Shown: one piece after another, positions 24,458 through 33,362 of the stretch
Position numbering within the stretch: the first letter of the stretch is position 1
Layout of the letters: every line of letters begins with the position of its first letter
Assembly: GCF_003432115.1 (NCBI RefSeq)
Contig: NZ_QWDC01000001.1
Span: 2,070,356 to 2,134,355 of the forward strand
Reading direction: 5' to 3'
DNA from: Mucilaginibacter conchicola
Lineage (GTDB): Bacteria; Bacteroidota; Bacteroidia; Sphingobacteriales; Sphingobacteriaceae
Length of the DNA stretch: 64,000 bases
Position numbers and translations under genes: made by a program
The notes under the pieces: generated by a model
Database searches by the model: none
Told to the model about the DNA's origin: nothing
What the model saw: only the letters and a program-made list of their open reading frames with translations

Positions 24458-25587
24458 TTCGCAGCAACTAAAGGAACAATAGTCCCGGTATCAGATATGC
24501 TGATGCCGGGCTGTAAAAAATCGGCAGCAGTAAGTTCTTTTATCTTGCGCGATGCGCGGAACAATGTATCGGGCTTTACACCCGCAAAATGATCTTGGCG
24601 ATACGAACATATCTGCCCGCTCAAAAACTCACCCTTCTTATTCATTTTCACTTTTAGCAGTGGAGCCAACCCGCAGATACCACTTACGCTTACGCCCTTG
24701 TAGGTAGCAAAATTGCCGAGGCTATAAGCTATCAGGCGGTTCTTGTACAACTCCATCGCGCGTGTTACGTGGGGGCCGTGGCCAAGTACCAGATCGGCGC
24801 CTGCATCAATGGCAGCGTGGGTAAATTTTTTAAGGTTGCCGCGGTTCTCGCCCTTAAATATCTCTACCGTATCTATCACATGCTCATAACCAACGCCCTC
24901 GCCACCACCATGGAAGGATACGATCACTACGTCGCTTTTAGCTTTCAGATCACGGATCAATTCTTGAGCGGCCTTGGTTTGCAGCAATGATACCGTTTGT
25001 GCATTTGGCGAAAAAGCGCAGAAACCATAGCGCACACCATTTTTTGTAAATGTTTTTGTGGGATGGCTTTTAAAGCCTGCGGTGTTAATGCCCAGGCTAT
25101 CTAATACTTTAATGGTGCTTTTCCTTCCTGCCAGGTCAAAATCATTAGAGTGGTTATTGCCAACGCTTAATACATTAAAGCCGGCATCTTTTATAACACC
25201 GCCAAAACGCTCGGGCATACGAAAAAGGTATGGCTTATGTTTAAAATTGAGTTTATAACCTACTGGTGCACCGGTATCCAGTAATACGCCTTCTAAATTG
25301 GCAAAGGCTATATCGGCATTCTTCAGGTCTTTTATCACATACTTAAATGTCCCGCGGGCACTATCGGGCGGAATGCCCGATGAATCGGGATAAGAGCTGC
25401 CCAGCATAATATCACCAACGGCGGCAACATTAATTACTCTGTCAGGTTCGGCAACTATGGTATCCTGTTTCACCGGGGCTTCGGCAACCGGTTCGTCAGC
25501 AATAACCGCCTTTTTACTGTGTGATGCATCGCCGCAGGCCGAAATGACCATGACAATAATTATATATATGTAGAACCTGATGTTCAT
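24454..25587 (-). CDS. CapA-family metallophosphatase-like lipoprotein
   Basis: A 377-residue predicted lipoprotein: membrane-anchor signal ending VMVISAC with Cys as lipid site, then a short linker, then the CapA/PGA_cap domain (residues 50-330). Metal-site blocks are INVAAVGDIMLGS, ANLEGVLLD, LSVGNNHSNDFD, VVSFHGG and LVLGHGPHVTRAMELY. The family resembles calcineurin phosphoesterases and is linked to poly-gamma-glutamate or capsule metabolism, but no pgs genes are nearby, so the substrate is unknown. I start at the ATG at 25587; the upstream extension covers the terminator of the preceding gene. Confidence 0.9.
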   Translation of the reverse strand: MNIRFYIYIIIVMVISACGDASHSKKAVIADEPVAEAPVKQDTIVAEPDRVINVAAVGDIMLGSSYPDSSGIPPDSARGTFKYVIKDLKNADIAFANLEGVLLDTGAPVGYKLNFKHKPYLFRMPERFGGVIKDAGFNVLSVGNNHSNDFDLAGRKSTIKVLDSLGINTAGFKSHPTKTFTKNGVRYGFCAFSPNAQTVSLLQTKAAQELIRDLKAKSDVVIVSFHGGGEGVGYEHVIDTVEIFKGENRGNLKKFTHAAIDAGADLVLGHGPHVTRAMELYKNRLIAYSLGNFATYKGVSVSGICGLAPLLKVKMNKKGEFLSGQICSYRQDHFAGVKPDTLFRASRKIKELTAADFLQPGISISDTGTIVPLVAAN

Positions 25588-25599
25588 GTAAGGGCATAA

Positions 25600-25627
25600 A
25601 AAAATCCTTCCAAATGAATGAAAGGAT
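25600..25627 (-). terminator. NlpC/P60 gene terminator
   Basis: On the minus strand ATCCTTTC / GAAGGAT hairpin followed by TTTTTTT. It sits between the NlpC/P60 gene and the CapA gene start. Confidence 0.7.
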
Positions 25628-25653
25628 CCGGAATTCAATTTAGGTGTATTTAG

Positions 25654-26247
25654 TTAGTTAGTCGGCTTTTCATCGAATTTCTCATCAGATGATGCTGAAG
25701 CAGAAAATTCGTTTTTAAATGAATCTAATATACGGCCGCCTTTATAAAAATAACGGCTGTAATAAGCTTCGTCCAGGTTGCTGATGGCCACACCTTTTGA
25801 TGAAGCGTGTGCAAACCTGCCATTGCCAAGGTAAATACCTACGTGCGATATGCTGCGGCTGTGAATTTTAAAGAATACCAGATCACCTTCTTTAAGATCA
25901 TCTTTACCTACCGGGCTCACCATGCTGAAAATATCGCGTGAGCTGCGGCGGATAGACATGTTAAATACATCGCTGTACAATTGCTTTGTAAACGCAGAGC
26001 AATCAATACCTTTACGAGAACTGCCACCAAAACGGTAAGGAGTACCTATCCAATCATACACAAAGTGAAAAAGTTTCATGTTTGAGGTTGCAGAAGCCGC
26101 AACACCCATAATTTGAGAGAGGTAATCTTTAGCTAAACTTTCTTGCTCAGCGGCTTCAGCTGCTGCCTGGGTTGGAACGCTTTTTGTTTGGGCCTGAGCT
26201 GCTAATCCGCTCAGAAATAGTGCAATAGCAATCGTAAATTTCTTCAT
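25654..26247 (-). CDS. exported NlpC/P60 (C40) peptidoglycan peptidase
   Basis: A 197-residue cell-wall hydrolase or amidase-like enzyme. A signal peptide (MKKFTIAIALFLSGLAAQAQ) is followed by a short helical stretch and then the NlpC/P60 domain: catalytic Cys in RKGIDCSAFTKQLY, catalytic His in SHVGIYLGNGRFAHASS, and a third polar residue in the next strand. Expected activity is cleavage of stem-peptide bonds (gamma-D-Glu to diaminopimelate type), which is inference from the family. A consensus promoter lies upstream. It is a single-gene unit with its own terminator. Confidence 0.93.
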   Translation of the reverse strand: MKKFTIAIALFLSGLAAQAQTKSVPTQAAAEAAEQESLAKDYLSQIMGVAASATSNMKLFHFVYDWIGTPYRFGGSSRKGIDCSAFTKQLYSDVFNMSIRRSSRDIFSMVSPVGKDDLKEGDLVFFKIHSRSISHVGIYLGNGRFAHASSKGVAISNLDEAYYSRYFYKGGRILDSFKNEFSASASSDEKFDEKPTN

Positions 26248-26320
26248 TTAATCACTTTGTATTTGTCTAATTAGGACGACAAATGTTTCTTAAACTGGAC
26301 AGTATGTCTATTGTTGGGTA

Positions 26321-26351
26321 CAAAACTATCCAATTAAACCAATTATCCAAA
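26321..26351 (-). promoter_or_regulatory. consensus promoter of the NlpC/P60 gene
   Basis: On the minus strand TTTG (complement of 26348-26351), a spacer of exactly 19 bases, and TAGTTTTG (complement of 26321-26328) match the Bacteroidota consensus in every position. The predicted 5' leader is about 65 bases. Confidence 0.75.
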
Positions 26352-26651
26352 TTATATTTGAAAATCGTTTAAGTAAATATTTTTACACGTTCGTTAACTT
26401 TTCTCTTTGTACGGTAAAAATATTGCAAAGGTTATTGATGTAAATCATAAATCTTACATTCGCACTTTTAATATGCACGCATAATTTTTTTATGAAAAGA
26501 TTATTGTGCAATTATTTGCTAATACACAATCGTAAAACGAGGTAAGCGCTTATAATCCAAAGGATATTTTGTGTTACGGTAAAATAACAAACGGCGGCAT
26601 TGCGTCACAACCACGCAAAGTGTCAATTTTGCACAACAAATTCGTTGCAGT

Positions 26652-26682
26652 TTCGGTTATTTGCAGGATATAATTAGATTTG
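26652..26682 (+). promoter_or_regulatory. promoter of the pdhA gene
   Basis: TAGATTTG at 26675-26682 is a perfect -7 box and TTCG at 26652-26655 is a one-mismatch -33 box at 19 bases. The ATG is 30 bases downstream of the -7 box. Confidence 0.65.
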
Positions 26683-26711
26683 CACTTTCTCATAGAAACT
26701 TTATTTATTAA

Positions 26712-27707
26712 ATGAGTTCAATCGAAATAACTAAAGACACCTACCTGATGTGGTACGAGTCTATGCTACTGATGCGTAAATTTGAAGAGAAGACCGGTCA
26801 ATTATACGGTCAGCAAAAAATACGCGGATTTTGTCACCTATACATCGGTCAGGAAGCTGTTTTAGCTGGTGCCATGTCTGTTATCCGCCACGAGGATAGC
26901 ATGATCACCGCTTACCGCGATCACGCCCACGCTTTAGCAAAAGGTACATCACCAAACGCCATTATGGCCGAGATGTACGGTAAAGCTACCGGCTGTTCAA
27001 AAGGTAAAGGCGGTTCAATGCACATGTTTGATAAAGAGAACCACTTTTACGGCGGTCACGGTATTGTAGGCGGCCAGGTTCCACTGGGTGCAGGTATCGC
27101 TTTCGCCGAGAAATTTAAAGGTACCGATAACGTAAACATTGCCTACATGGGTGATGGTGCCGTTCGCCAGGGTGCTTTAACAGAAACCTTTAACATGGCT
27201 GCCCTTTGGAAACTGCCTGTTATTTTCATTTGCGAAAACAACGGTTATGCAATGGGTACCTCAGTTGAGCGTACTACTGCACAAACTGATATTTATAAAC
27301 TGGGCTTACCTTATGGTATCCCTTCATCACCGGTTGATGGTATGGACCCTGTTGCGGTACACAATGCAATGGATGAGGCTGTACAACGCGCCCGCCGTGG
27401 TGAAGGCCCTACCTTCCTTGAAATGCGTACTTACCGTTTCAAAGGCCACTCAATGAGCGACCCGCAGAAATACCGCACCAAAGAAGAGCTTGAAAGCTAC
27501 AAAGCCAAAGACCCTATCGAGATAACAAAACTTGCTATCGAGAAAAATGGCTATGCTGATGAGAAATGGTTTGAAGAGATAGAAGCGAAAGTAAAAGCAC
27601 AGGTTGAAGAGTCTGTGAAATTTGCTGAGGAATCACCGTGGCCAGAGGCATCAGAACTATACACTGATGTTTATGTTCAACAGGATTACCCTTACATCCG
27701 CGACTAA
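26712..27707 (+). CDS. pdhA: pyruvate dehydrogenase E1 component, alpha subunit
   Basis: ThDP-dependent decarboxylase subunit of the pyruvate dehydrogenase complex. The 331-residue protein shows YLMWYESMLLMRKFEEK at the start, GFCHLYIGQEA, YRDHAHAL, GKGGSMHMF and the ThDP motif GDGAVRQGALTETFNMAALWKLPVIFICENN. The end EMRTYRFKGHSMSDPQKYR matches the family. The E2 gene follows on the same strand after 118 bases. No E1 beta gene is in the window, although the alpha subunit requires it. Confidence 0.95.
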   Translation: MSSIEITKDTYLMWYESMLLMRKFEEKTGQLYGQQKIRGFCHLYIGQEAVLAGAMSVIRHEDSMITAYRDHAHALAKGTSPNAIMAEMYGKATGCSKGKGGSMHMFDKENHFYGGHGIVGGQVPLGAGIAFAEKFKGTDNVNIAYMGDGAVRQGALTETFNMAALWKLPVIFICENNGYAMGTSVERTTAQTDIYKLGLPYGIPSSPVDGMDPVAVHNAMDEAVQRARRGEGPTFLEMRTYRFKGHSMSDPQKYRTKEELESYKAKDPIEITKLAIEKNGYADEKWFEEIEAKVKAQVEESVKFAEESPWPEASELYTDVYVQQDYPYIRD

Positions 27708-27719
27708 TTATTTGAATGG

Positions 27720-27802
27720 TTGAATTAATGAATTACTGATTTACTGAATTAAATCGCTAAGCATAATATCATTGTTCAATAATCAATAACTCATTAATTC
27801 AA
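27720..27802. repeat. inverted repeat between pdhA and E2
   Basis: TTGAATTAATGA (27720-27731) and TCATTAATTCAA (27791-27802) are perfect 12-base inverted repeats in the 118-base pdhA-E2 spacer. A hairpin there could alter E1 to E2 expression ratio. Confidence 0.5.
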
Positions 27803-27825
27803 TAACTCTATATTAACTAAAATAT

Positions 27826-29505
27826 ATGGCTGAAGTAGTTAAAATGCCGAAAATGAGCGATACCATGACCGAAGGTGTGGTAGCTAAATGGCATAAAAAG
27901 GTTGGCGACAAGGTAAAATCTGGCGATGTTTTGGCCGAGATAGAAACCGATAAAGCCACCATGGATTTTGAATCGTACCAGGATGGTGTACTGCTGTATA
28001 TAGGTATACAGGAAGGCAGCGCTGCCCCGGTTGATACCGTTATTGCCGTATTGGGTAAAGAAGGTGAAGATTATAAAGCACTTTTAGATGGCGAAGCTTC
28101 TGCTGCCGCCCCTGCTAAAGAAGAAAAAGCTGCAGACAAAAAACCTGCTGCTACTGAAGATAAAAAACCAGCTCCTGCTGCAGAGGCTAAACCAGCCGCT
28201 GCAAAAGTAGACCTGTCAAGCATCCCGGCTACGGTTATCCGCATGCCGTTGCTTAGCGATACCATGACCGAAGGTACCATTGAAAAATGGAACTTTAAAG
28301 TTGGTGATAAAGTTAAAGCTGATGATTCATTAGCTGATGTTGCTACTGATAAAGCTACAATGGAAGTTGTAGGTTACGAAGCCGGCACACTGCTGTACAT
28401 TGGTGTTAAAGAAGGCGAAGCTGCTAAAGTAAACGATATTATTGCTATTGTTGGTAAAGAGGGTACCGATGTAACTCCTTTATTAAACGCACCTGCTGAT
28501 GGCGCTCCGGCTGCTGAGGCTGCTCCTGCACAGGAAGAAAAACCTGCTGCTGATGCTGCTCCTGCCGCTGCAGCTTCTTCAAACGAAGGTTCAACTGCTG
28601 ATGACAGCCGTGTAAAAGCGTCGCCATTAGCACGTAAAATAGCTAAAGAAAAAGGCATCAACTTAAATGATGTTAAAGGTTCTGCCGATGGCGGCCGTAT
28701 CATCAAAAAAGATGTTGAAGGCTTTACCCCTTCTGCAAAAGCTGAAAGCGCTCCGGCTGCACAAGGCGCATCTGCTCCTGCTGCTGATAAAGCGCCTATC
28801 ACTCTGCCAACCTTTACCGGCGAAGAGAAATTCAGCGAAAGACCTGTTACGCAGATGCGTAAGGCTATCAGCCGCCGTTTATCTGAGAGCTTGTTCACCG
28901 CGCCGCATTTCTATGTTACCATGTCTATCGATATGGACCAGGCAATTGCAGCCCGCGCTAAAATGAACGACATCGCTCCGGTTAAAATATCATTCAATGA
29001 TTTTGTTGTTAAAGCTGTTGCTGTTGCCCTGCGCCAGCACCCTGCTATCAACTCATCATTCCTTGGTGATAAAATTCGTACCAACGAGCACGTACACATT
29101 GGTGTAGCTGTTGCAGTTGACGAGGGCTTATTGGTACCGGTTGTGAAATTTGCTGATGGCAAATCATTAAGCCATATCTCTGCCGAAGTAAAAGACTTTG
29201 CCGGCAAAGCAAAATCTAAAAAATTACAACCTGCAGAAATGGAAGGCTCAACCTTCACTATCTCAAACTTAGGTATGTTTGGTGTTGACGAGTTTACTGC
29301 TATCATTAACACACCAAACGCTTGTATACTTGCTGTTAGCGGTATCCAGGCGGTACCGGTTGTTAAAAACGGTGCAGTAGTTCCGGGTAACATCATGAAA
29401 GTAACCCTAAGCGCAGATCACCGCGTGGTTGATGGTGCAACAGGTGCTGCATTCCTGCAAACCCTTAAAGCGTTATTAGAAGAGCCTGTAAGGCTGTTGA
29501 TATAA
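27826..29505 (+). CDS. pdhC: dihydrolipoamide acetyltransferase (E2) of pyruvate dehydrogenase, two lipoyl domains
   Basis: Transfers the acetyl group from lipoamide to CoA. The 559 residues hold lipoyl domain 1 (lipoyl Lys43 in ETDKATM), an Ala/Pro/Lys linker, lipoyl domain 2 (Lys176 in ATDKATM), another Ala/Pro-rich linker, the E1/E3-binding domain near 265-300 (VKASPLARKIAKEKGINLNDVKG), and the catalytic domain with His532 and DG536-537 in DHRVVDGATG. It follows pdhA without an E1 beta gene. Length and domain count are normal for bacteria with two lipoyl domains. Confidence 0.95.
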   Translation: MAEVVKMPKMSDTMTEGVVAKWHKKVGDKVKSGDVLAEIETDKATMDFESYQDGVLLYIGIQEGSAAPVDTVIAVLGKEGEDYKALLDGEASAAAPAKEEKAADKKPAATEDKKPAPAAEAKPAAAKVDLSSIPATVIRMPLLSDTMTEGTIEKWNFKVGDKVKADDSLADVATDKATMEVVGYEAGTLLYIGVKEGEAAKVNDIIAIVGKEGTDVTPLLNAPADGAPAAEAAPAQEEKPAADAAPAAAASSNEGSTADDSRVKASPLARKIAKEKGINLNDVKGSADGGRIIKKDVEGFTPSAKAESAPAAQGASAPAADKAPITLPTFTGEEKFSERPVTQMRKAISRRLSESLFTAPHFYVTMSIDMDQAIAARAKMNDIAPVKISFNDFVVKAVAVALRQHPAINSSFLGDKIRTNEHVHIGVAVAVDEGLLVPVVKFADGKSLSHISAEVKDFAGKAKSKKLQPAEMEGSTFTISNLGMFGVDEFTAIINTPNACILAVSGIQAVPVVKNGAVVPGNIMKVTLSADHRVVDGATGAAFLQTLKALLEEPVRLLI

Positions 29506-29543
29506 GTCTTAAGGCGAAAGCCTTGAGTCCGAAGTCTTAAGAT

Positions 29544-29574
29544 AAAAAGCGGCGAGTTGATCTCGCCGCTTTTT
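29544..29574 (+). terminator. pdh operon terminator
   Basis: AAAAAGCGGCGAG / CTCGCCGCTTTTT, a perfect 13-base stem with a 5-base loop and a T-tract, 38 bases after the E2 stop. Confidence 0.9.
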
Positions 29575-29640
29575 TGTTTTAAAGCATTTTCGGAAGCGGC
29601 CTACTTACAGAATGTGAATGGGGGCGACAATAACAACCAT

Positions 29641-29754
29641 GTCATTTCGAGCGAGCAGCAGGGCAGGTATGTGCAAAAGGGCGACGAGAAATCCTCTACG
29701 CGCGGCGTTTATATCTTAGAAGATTTCTCCTCGCTATCGTTCGTTCGAAATGAC
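29641..29754. repeat. palindromic repeat, family B copy 3
   Basis: GTCATTTCGAGCGAG against CGTTCGTTCGAAATGAC at the ends, with an inner GACGAGAAATC / GATTTCTCCTCG pair. It fills most of the gap between the pdh terminator and the end of the C39 ABC gene. Confidence 0.75.
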
Positions 29755-29827
29755 ATAGCTTTATAGATTATAACATGTCGGGATTTACATCACGAATTGT
29801 GTGAGCAAATCCGTGGTTGACTTATAT

Positions 29828-32089
29828 TTACTCATTCTCTTCCACAATCTTCTTCCCTCTCACCGCTTTCTCCTGTTTCAAAACAGGGAACTGCTGCTCC
29901 CATAAATTAAGGTAGGCTTCTTTCTTATCGATGAGTTCCTGATGGGTGCCTTGCTCAAGTACTTTGCCATCTTTCATCACTATGATACAATCGGCATCCA
30001 TAATAGTGCTGAGGCGGTGGGCTATCAACAGGATAGTTTTACCTTGTTCGCGCAGTTCGCCAATAGTCTTCTGGATGAATTTCTCTGAGGTGGAATCAAG
30101 AGCCGATGTTGCCTCATCCATGATGAGTATCTCCGGATCGCGGTAAAGGGCGCGGGCAATGGCCAGTCGCTGGCGCTGGCCGCCTGAAAGGTTACTGCCA
30201 TTCTCGCCCAGGTAAGTATTGAAACCATTGGGCAGTTGCTCTACAAAATCAGTAATGCCAAGGTTGTTACAAATGGAGATCACCTTTTTCATATCCGGCT
30301 CAAAATCGCCAACGGCGATGTTCTCTAATACGCTGCCGGCAAACAGGTGTACTTGCTGTGGTACTACGCTCACCAATCGGCGCAGGCTCTCGTTAGTAAA
30401 ATATTTTATATCATAATCTCCAAACATAATGCTGCCTGATTGCAGCGGATACAAATTCTGCAGCAAAGCCAGTAAGGTAGTCTTGCCAGAGCCGCTCTCG
30501 CCTACTATACCGGTGGTTTGGCCTTTCTGAAGGGTCAAACTAAAATCATTAAAGATCTGCGCGCGACTGCCATACCTGAAACTGATGCTGCGGAAACGAA
30601 TATCGCCAATCATATCGGGCGTTAGTTCTGTTTTGTTGGTTATCTCTTCACGCTCAAGGTCAACGATCTCAAAAAGGCGATCGGCGGCTATAACCGCATC
30701 CTGCACGGTTTTATTCATCCCGATAAGGCTTGCAACCGGCCCCATAAAGTAGCCAATGATGGCGTAAAAGGATAGCAACTCGCCGGGAGTGATCAAGCTG
30801 TCTAAAACAAAGCCTGCTCCTGCCCAAAGCAGTATCACCGTGAACATACTGCTTACCAAACTACTGCTGTTACCGATCCACAACGAGTTGGTACTTGATC
30901 TATAAATGGTTTTTAACAGTGTAACAAAACGCGTTTCGGTACGCAGGTTGGTATAATTCTCCAACCCGAACTGTTTAATGGTGCTGATAGCTGTAACCGA
31001 TTCTACCAGTTGGGTTTCCAAATCTGCGCTGTCTTCCATCAGCTTGCGCTGCGTGGTTTTGTTTACTTTGTTAGAGAAATAGAAGATGATACCGTACAGT
31101 GGGATTATGGCCAGCATGATGAGCGCCAGCTTCCAGTAGTAGCTAAACATCAACACAAACGAAAAGATCAGGATAAAGAAGTTTACCGAAAAACCGATCA
31201 ACACCTCGTTGATAAACAAACGGATTTTCACCGCATCGTTTATACGGGAGATGATCTCGCCCACGCGCATGGTATCAAAAAAAGTTTGGGGCAGGCGCAG
31301 CAAGTGTTTATAATAGCCCAATATGAGGCGGGCATCAATCTGCTGGCCGGTCTTTATAGTGAGTAGTGTTTTGGAGTGGTTGATGATGACTTGCAGAAAC
31401 AACACGCACACCATGATCATTCCCATCAGGTTAAGCAGGTTGCGGTTTTCGCCGGGGATAACATTATCTACTATCTTTTGCAGGAAGATCGATGAGGCTA
31501 AGCCCATTATAGTGTACACTACCGAGCCAAATAGTACTTGTATCAGTACAGATTTATGCGGTTTTAACAGGAACCAGAAACGGCGCTCTACAGATATCTT
31601 CTCCGAGCCGGCCTCAAACATCTCGCCCGGCGATAGCAATACCAACACGCCCGACCAGATTTTTTTAAATTCTTCATGCGGTATTTCGTGCATTTCCCCA
31701 TCCAATGGGTCCATCACCTGGATATGTTCGGGCGTGGCTTTATAGATCACCACATAATGATGCAGGTTGCGGATAACCACATGCGCAATGGCCGGCAATG
31801 GGATCTTAAACAAACTCTCAAACGGGCCTTTAACGCCCTTGGCAGATAAGCCGAGTTTAGTTGCAGCCTCTATCAAGCCTAAAATATTGGTGCCCTTTTG
31901 ATCCGTTGACGCATATTGGCGAATACGGGCAATAGGCATATCCAAATGATAAAAAGCCGAAACAGATGCAAGGCAAGCCGCACCACAGTCGGTAATATCA
32001 TGCTGTTTTATTTTTATTTTCTTGTTGTCGCGTTTGCTGGTAAACTTAGCCGCAAGCTTTGCCAGCCAGGTGGTTTTCTTAACTTCCAT
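29828..32089 (-). CDS. C39-peptidase ABC exporter (bacteriocin/peptide processing and export)
   Basis: A 753-residue dual-function exporter that cuts a double-glycine leader and pumps the peptide out. Residues 22-150 are a C39 papain-like peptidase with catalytic Cys35 (DITDCGAACLASV), His111 (LHHYVVIY) and Asp127 (QVMDPLDG). Six TM helices follow (about 175-450), then the ATPase: Walker A GESGSGKTTL, signature LSGGQRQRLA, Walker B ILIMDEATSALD and switch IAHRLST. All catalytic residues are intact, so processing should work. Its start overlaps the hlyD gene by 11 bases. The predicted substrate is the small peptide at 33363-33602. Confidence 0.95.
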   Translation of the reverse strand: MEVKKTTWLAKLAAKFTSKRDNKKIKIKQHDITDCGAACLASVSAFYHLDMPIARIRQYASTDQKGTNILGLIEAATKLGLSAKGVKGPFESLFKIPLPAIAHVVIRNLHHYVVIYKATPEHIQVMDPLDGEMHEIPHEEFKKIWSGVLVLLSPGEMFEAGSEKISVERRFWFLLKPHKSVLIQVLFGSVVYTIMGLASSIFLQKIVDNVIPGENRNLLNLMGMIMVCVLFLQVIINHSKTLLTIKTGQQIDARLILGYYKHLLRLPQTFFDTMRVGEIISRINDAVKIRLFINEVLIGFSVNFFILIFSFVLMFSYYWKLALIMLAIIPLYGIIFYFSNKVNKTTQRKLMEDSADLETQLVESVTAISTIKQFGLENYTNLRTETRFVTLLKTIYRSSTNSLWIGNSSSLVSSMFTVILLWAGAGFVLDSLITPGELLSFYAIIGYFMGPVASLIGMNKTVQDAVIAADRLFEIVDLEREEITNKTELTPDMIGDIRFRSISFRYGSRAQIFNDFSLTLQKGQTTGIVGESGSGKTTLLALLQNLYPLQSGSIMFGDYDIKYFTNESLRRLVSVVPQQVHLFAGSVLENIAVGDFEPDMKKVISICNNLGITDFVEQLPNGFNTYLGENGSNLSGGQRQRLAIARALYRDPEILIMDEATSALDSTSEKFIQKTIGELREQGKTILLIAHRLSTIMDADCIIVMKDGKVLEQGTHQELIDKKEAYLNLWEQQFPVLKQEKAVRGKKIVEENE

Positions 32090-33287
32090 TGGCTGCTTTT
32101 TGCGGTTTTTGATTAGAGAGTACGTTAGGGTTCAGCCAGTCGTCGGCTTTATCGTGCAGTAATTGGAACAGGCTGCGGCGGGTTACAAAGAAACGGGCTT
32201 GCAAGGTCATTCCTTTGCGCAGGTTGCCTTTAACGCCATTTTTTAGCTTCAGGGCATTCTTCTCCAACTTGCACCGTACCTTAAAAAAAGCCTGTCCGTT
32301 ACTGTTAGATATATCGCTGGAGATAGAAACTATCTGACCCTTTACCATCCCCCATTCGTTATAATCAAAGGCATCTATCTGGAAATTGCCTTTAGTGCCT
32401 ACGCGTATTAGCCCAATATCTTTTGGCGATACATAGCTCTCGGCTATCATACCAGAATCAGGCGATATCTCGGCCACCTGGTCATTGGCGGCCACAAATG
32501 CTCCGGGTTGCAATCCCTTAAATTCCTGCACGGTGCCGGTTACGGAGGCCTTAAGGGTATAAAAATCTTTTTGTTGGCTGTAGTCGTTCTGTTGGGCGTT
32601 CAGTTCTTGTAACTTTATATTGAGGGCAGTGCGTTCGGCCTGCCATTGGCTCCGCTGCCCTTCAAAACCAACCTGCAATTCATTTTTGGCTGTCTCATAA
32701 TCTAAACGTACTTTGTCGTATTCTGAGGCCGATAGCACATGGTTCTTGTACAGGTATTGGTAGCGGTTAAACTCGCGACCGGCGGCAGCGTACTGCACTT
32801 GTAGTTGTTTTATCTTTTGCCAGTACAATTTAAACTGAGAACTGTACATAGATGATTTCAATTCGGGATAACTGCTAAGGTCCGAACCTTTACTCATGGC
32901 TACCAATTTATCAAGGTCTTCGCGCTCGTTCTGGTATTCCTGTTGCTGGCTGCTTACCAACGAGTTTTGGTTCTGCAGCATCTCTGACTTTATTTTTACT
33001 AAAACCTGCCCCGCCGTTACATGCTGGTTCTCGCGAATAAAAACAGAATCAACCCGGCCACTCACAGGAGATTTTACCTCATCGCGTTCGCCTATGGGCC
33101 TGATAATACCGGCGCTGTTAACACTCACATCAACCTTTATCAAAAACAACGAAATAAAAATGACAACCACTGCCCCCACCACTATCTGGTAAATAATGAG
33201 GGTGTTAGTATGGTTTTGCTGAAAGTGGTACTCTGCAGAGTATTCAGCAATTTCAGCAGGGAATATGTTCTTGTTGCTATCTGTCAT
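32079..33287 (-). CDS. HlyD-family periplasmic adaptor of the peptide exporter
   Basis: A 402-residue membrane-fusion protein linking the ABC pump to an outer-membrane channel. One TM helix (about residues 30-50) leads to a lipoyl-like half (DEVKSPVSGRVDSVFIRENQHVTAGQVLVKIKS), a long helical hairpin around 105-215, and a second lipoyl/beta-barrel half (TLKASVTGTVQEFKGLQPGAFVAANDQVAEISP). It overlaps the exporter gene and lies just downstream of the precursor peptide gene. The outer-membrane TolC partner is not in the window. Confidence 0.94.
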   Translation of the reverse strand: MTDSNKNIFPAEIAEYSAEYHFQQNHTNTLIIYQIVVGAVVVIFISLFLIKVDVSVNSAGIIRPIGERDEVKSPVSGRVDSVFIRENQHVTAGQVLVKIKSEMLQNQNSLVSSQQQEYQNEREDLDKLVAMSKGSDLSSYPELKSSMYSSQFKLYWQKIKQLQVQYAAAGREFNRYQYLYKNHVLSASEYDKVRLDYETAKNELQVGFEGQRSQWQAERTALNIKLQELNAQQNDYSQQKDFYTLKASVTGTVQEFKGLQPGAFVAANDQVAEISPDSGMIAESYVSPKDIGLIRVGTKGNFQIDAFDYNEWGMVKGQIVSISSDISNSNGQAFFKVRCKLEKNALKLKNGVKGNLRKGMTLQARFFVTRRSLFQLLHDKADDWLNPNVLSNQKPQKAANGS

Positions 33288-33309
33288 TTAGTATTTTCAC
33301 AACATAACA

Positions 33310-33333
33310 AAGGCCGCCATTGTTGGCGGCCTT
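33310..33333 (-). terminator. attenuator hairpin between peptide gene and hlyD
   Basis: AAGGCCGCCA / TGGCGGCCTT stem with a 4-base loop in the 75-base spacer, without a strong T-tract. It would let the peptide transcript be made in excess over the exporter genes. Confidence 0.6.
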
Positions 33334-33362
33334 CGCTATTTATTCGGAATTAACAGTTTAGC

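Larger units (their letters stand above)
26248..26711. other. divergent control region, NlpC/P60 and pdhA
   Basis: A 464-base gap without a supported reading frame. It contains a consensus promoter for the NlpC/P60 gene and one for pdhA, pointing in opposite directions, and an A/T-rich middle with no obvious repeat. Confidence 0.6.

Noticed and set aside
24238..24471. A longer alternative frame over the small membrane protein
   Set aside because: Its composition (rich in Tyr, Asn, Cys and Arg) is not membrane-like and its start lies before the ATG of the two-helix protein in a different phase.
28374..28898. Minus-strand Ala/Ser-rich frame over the E2 linker
   Set aside because: It comes from the repetitive GCT/GCA codons of the Ala/Pro linker on the coding strand.
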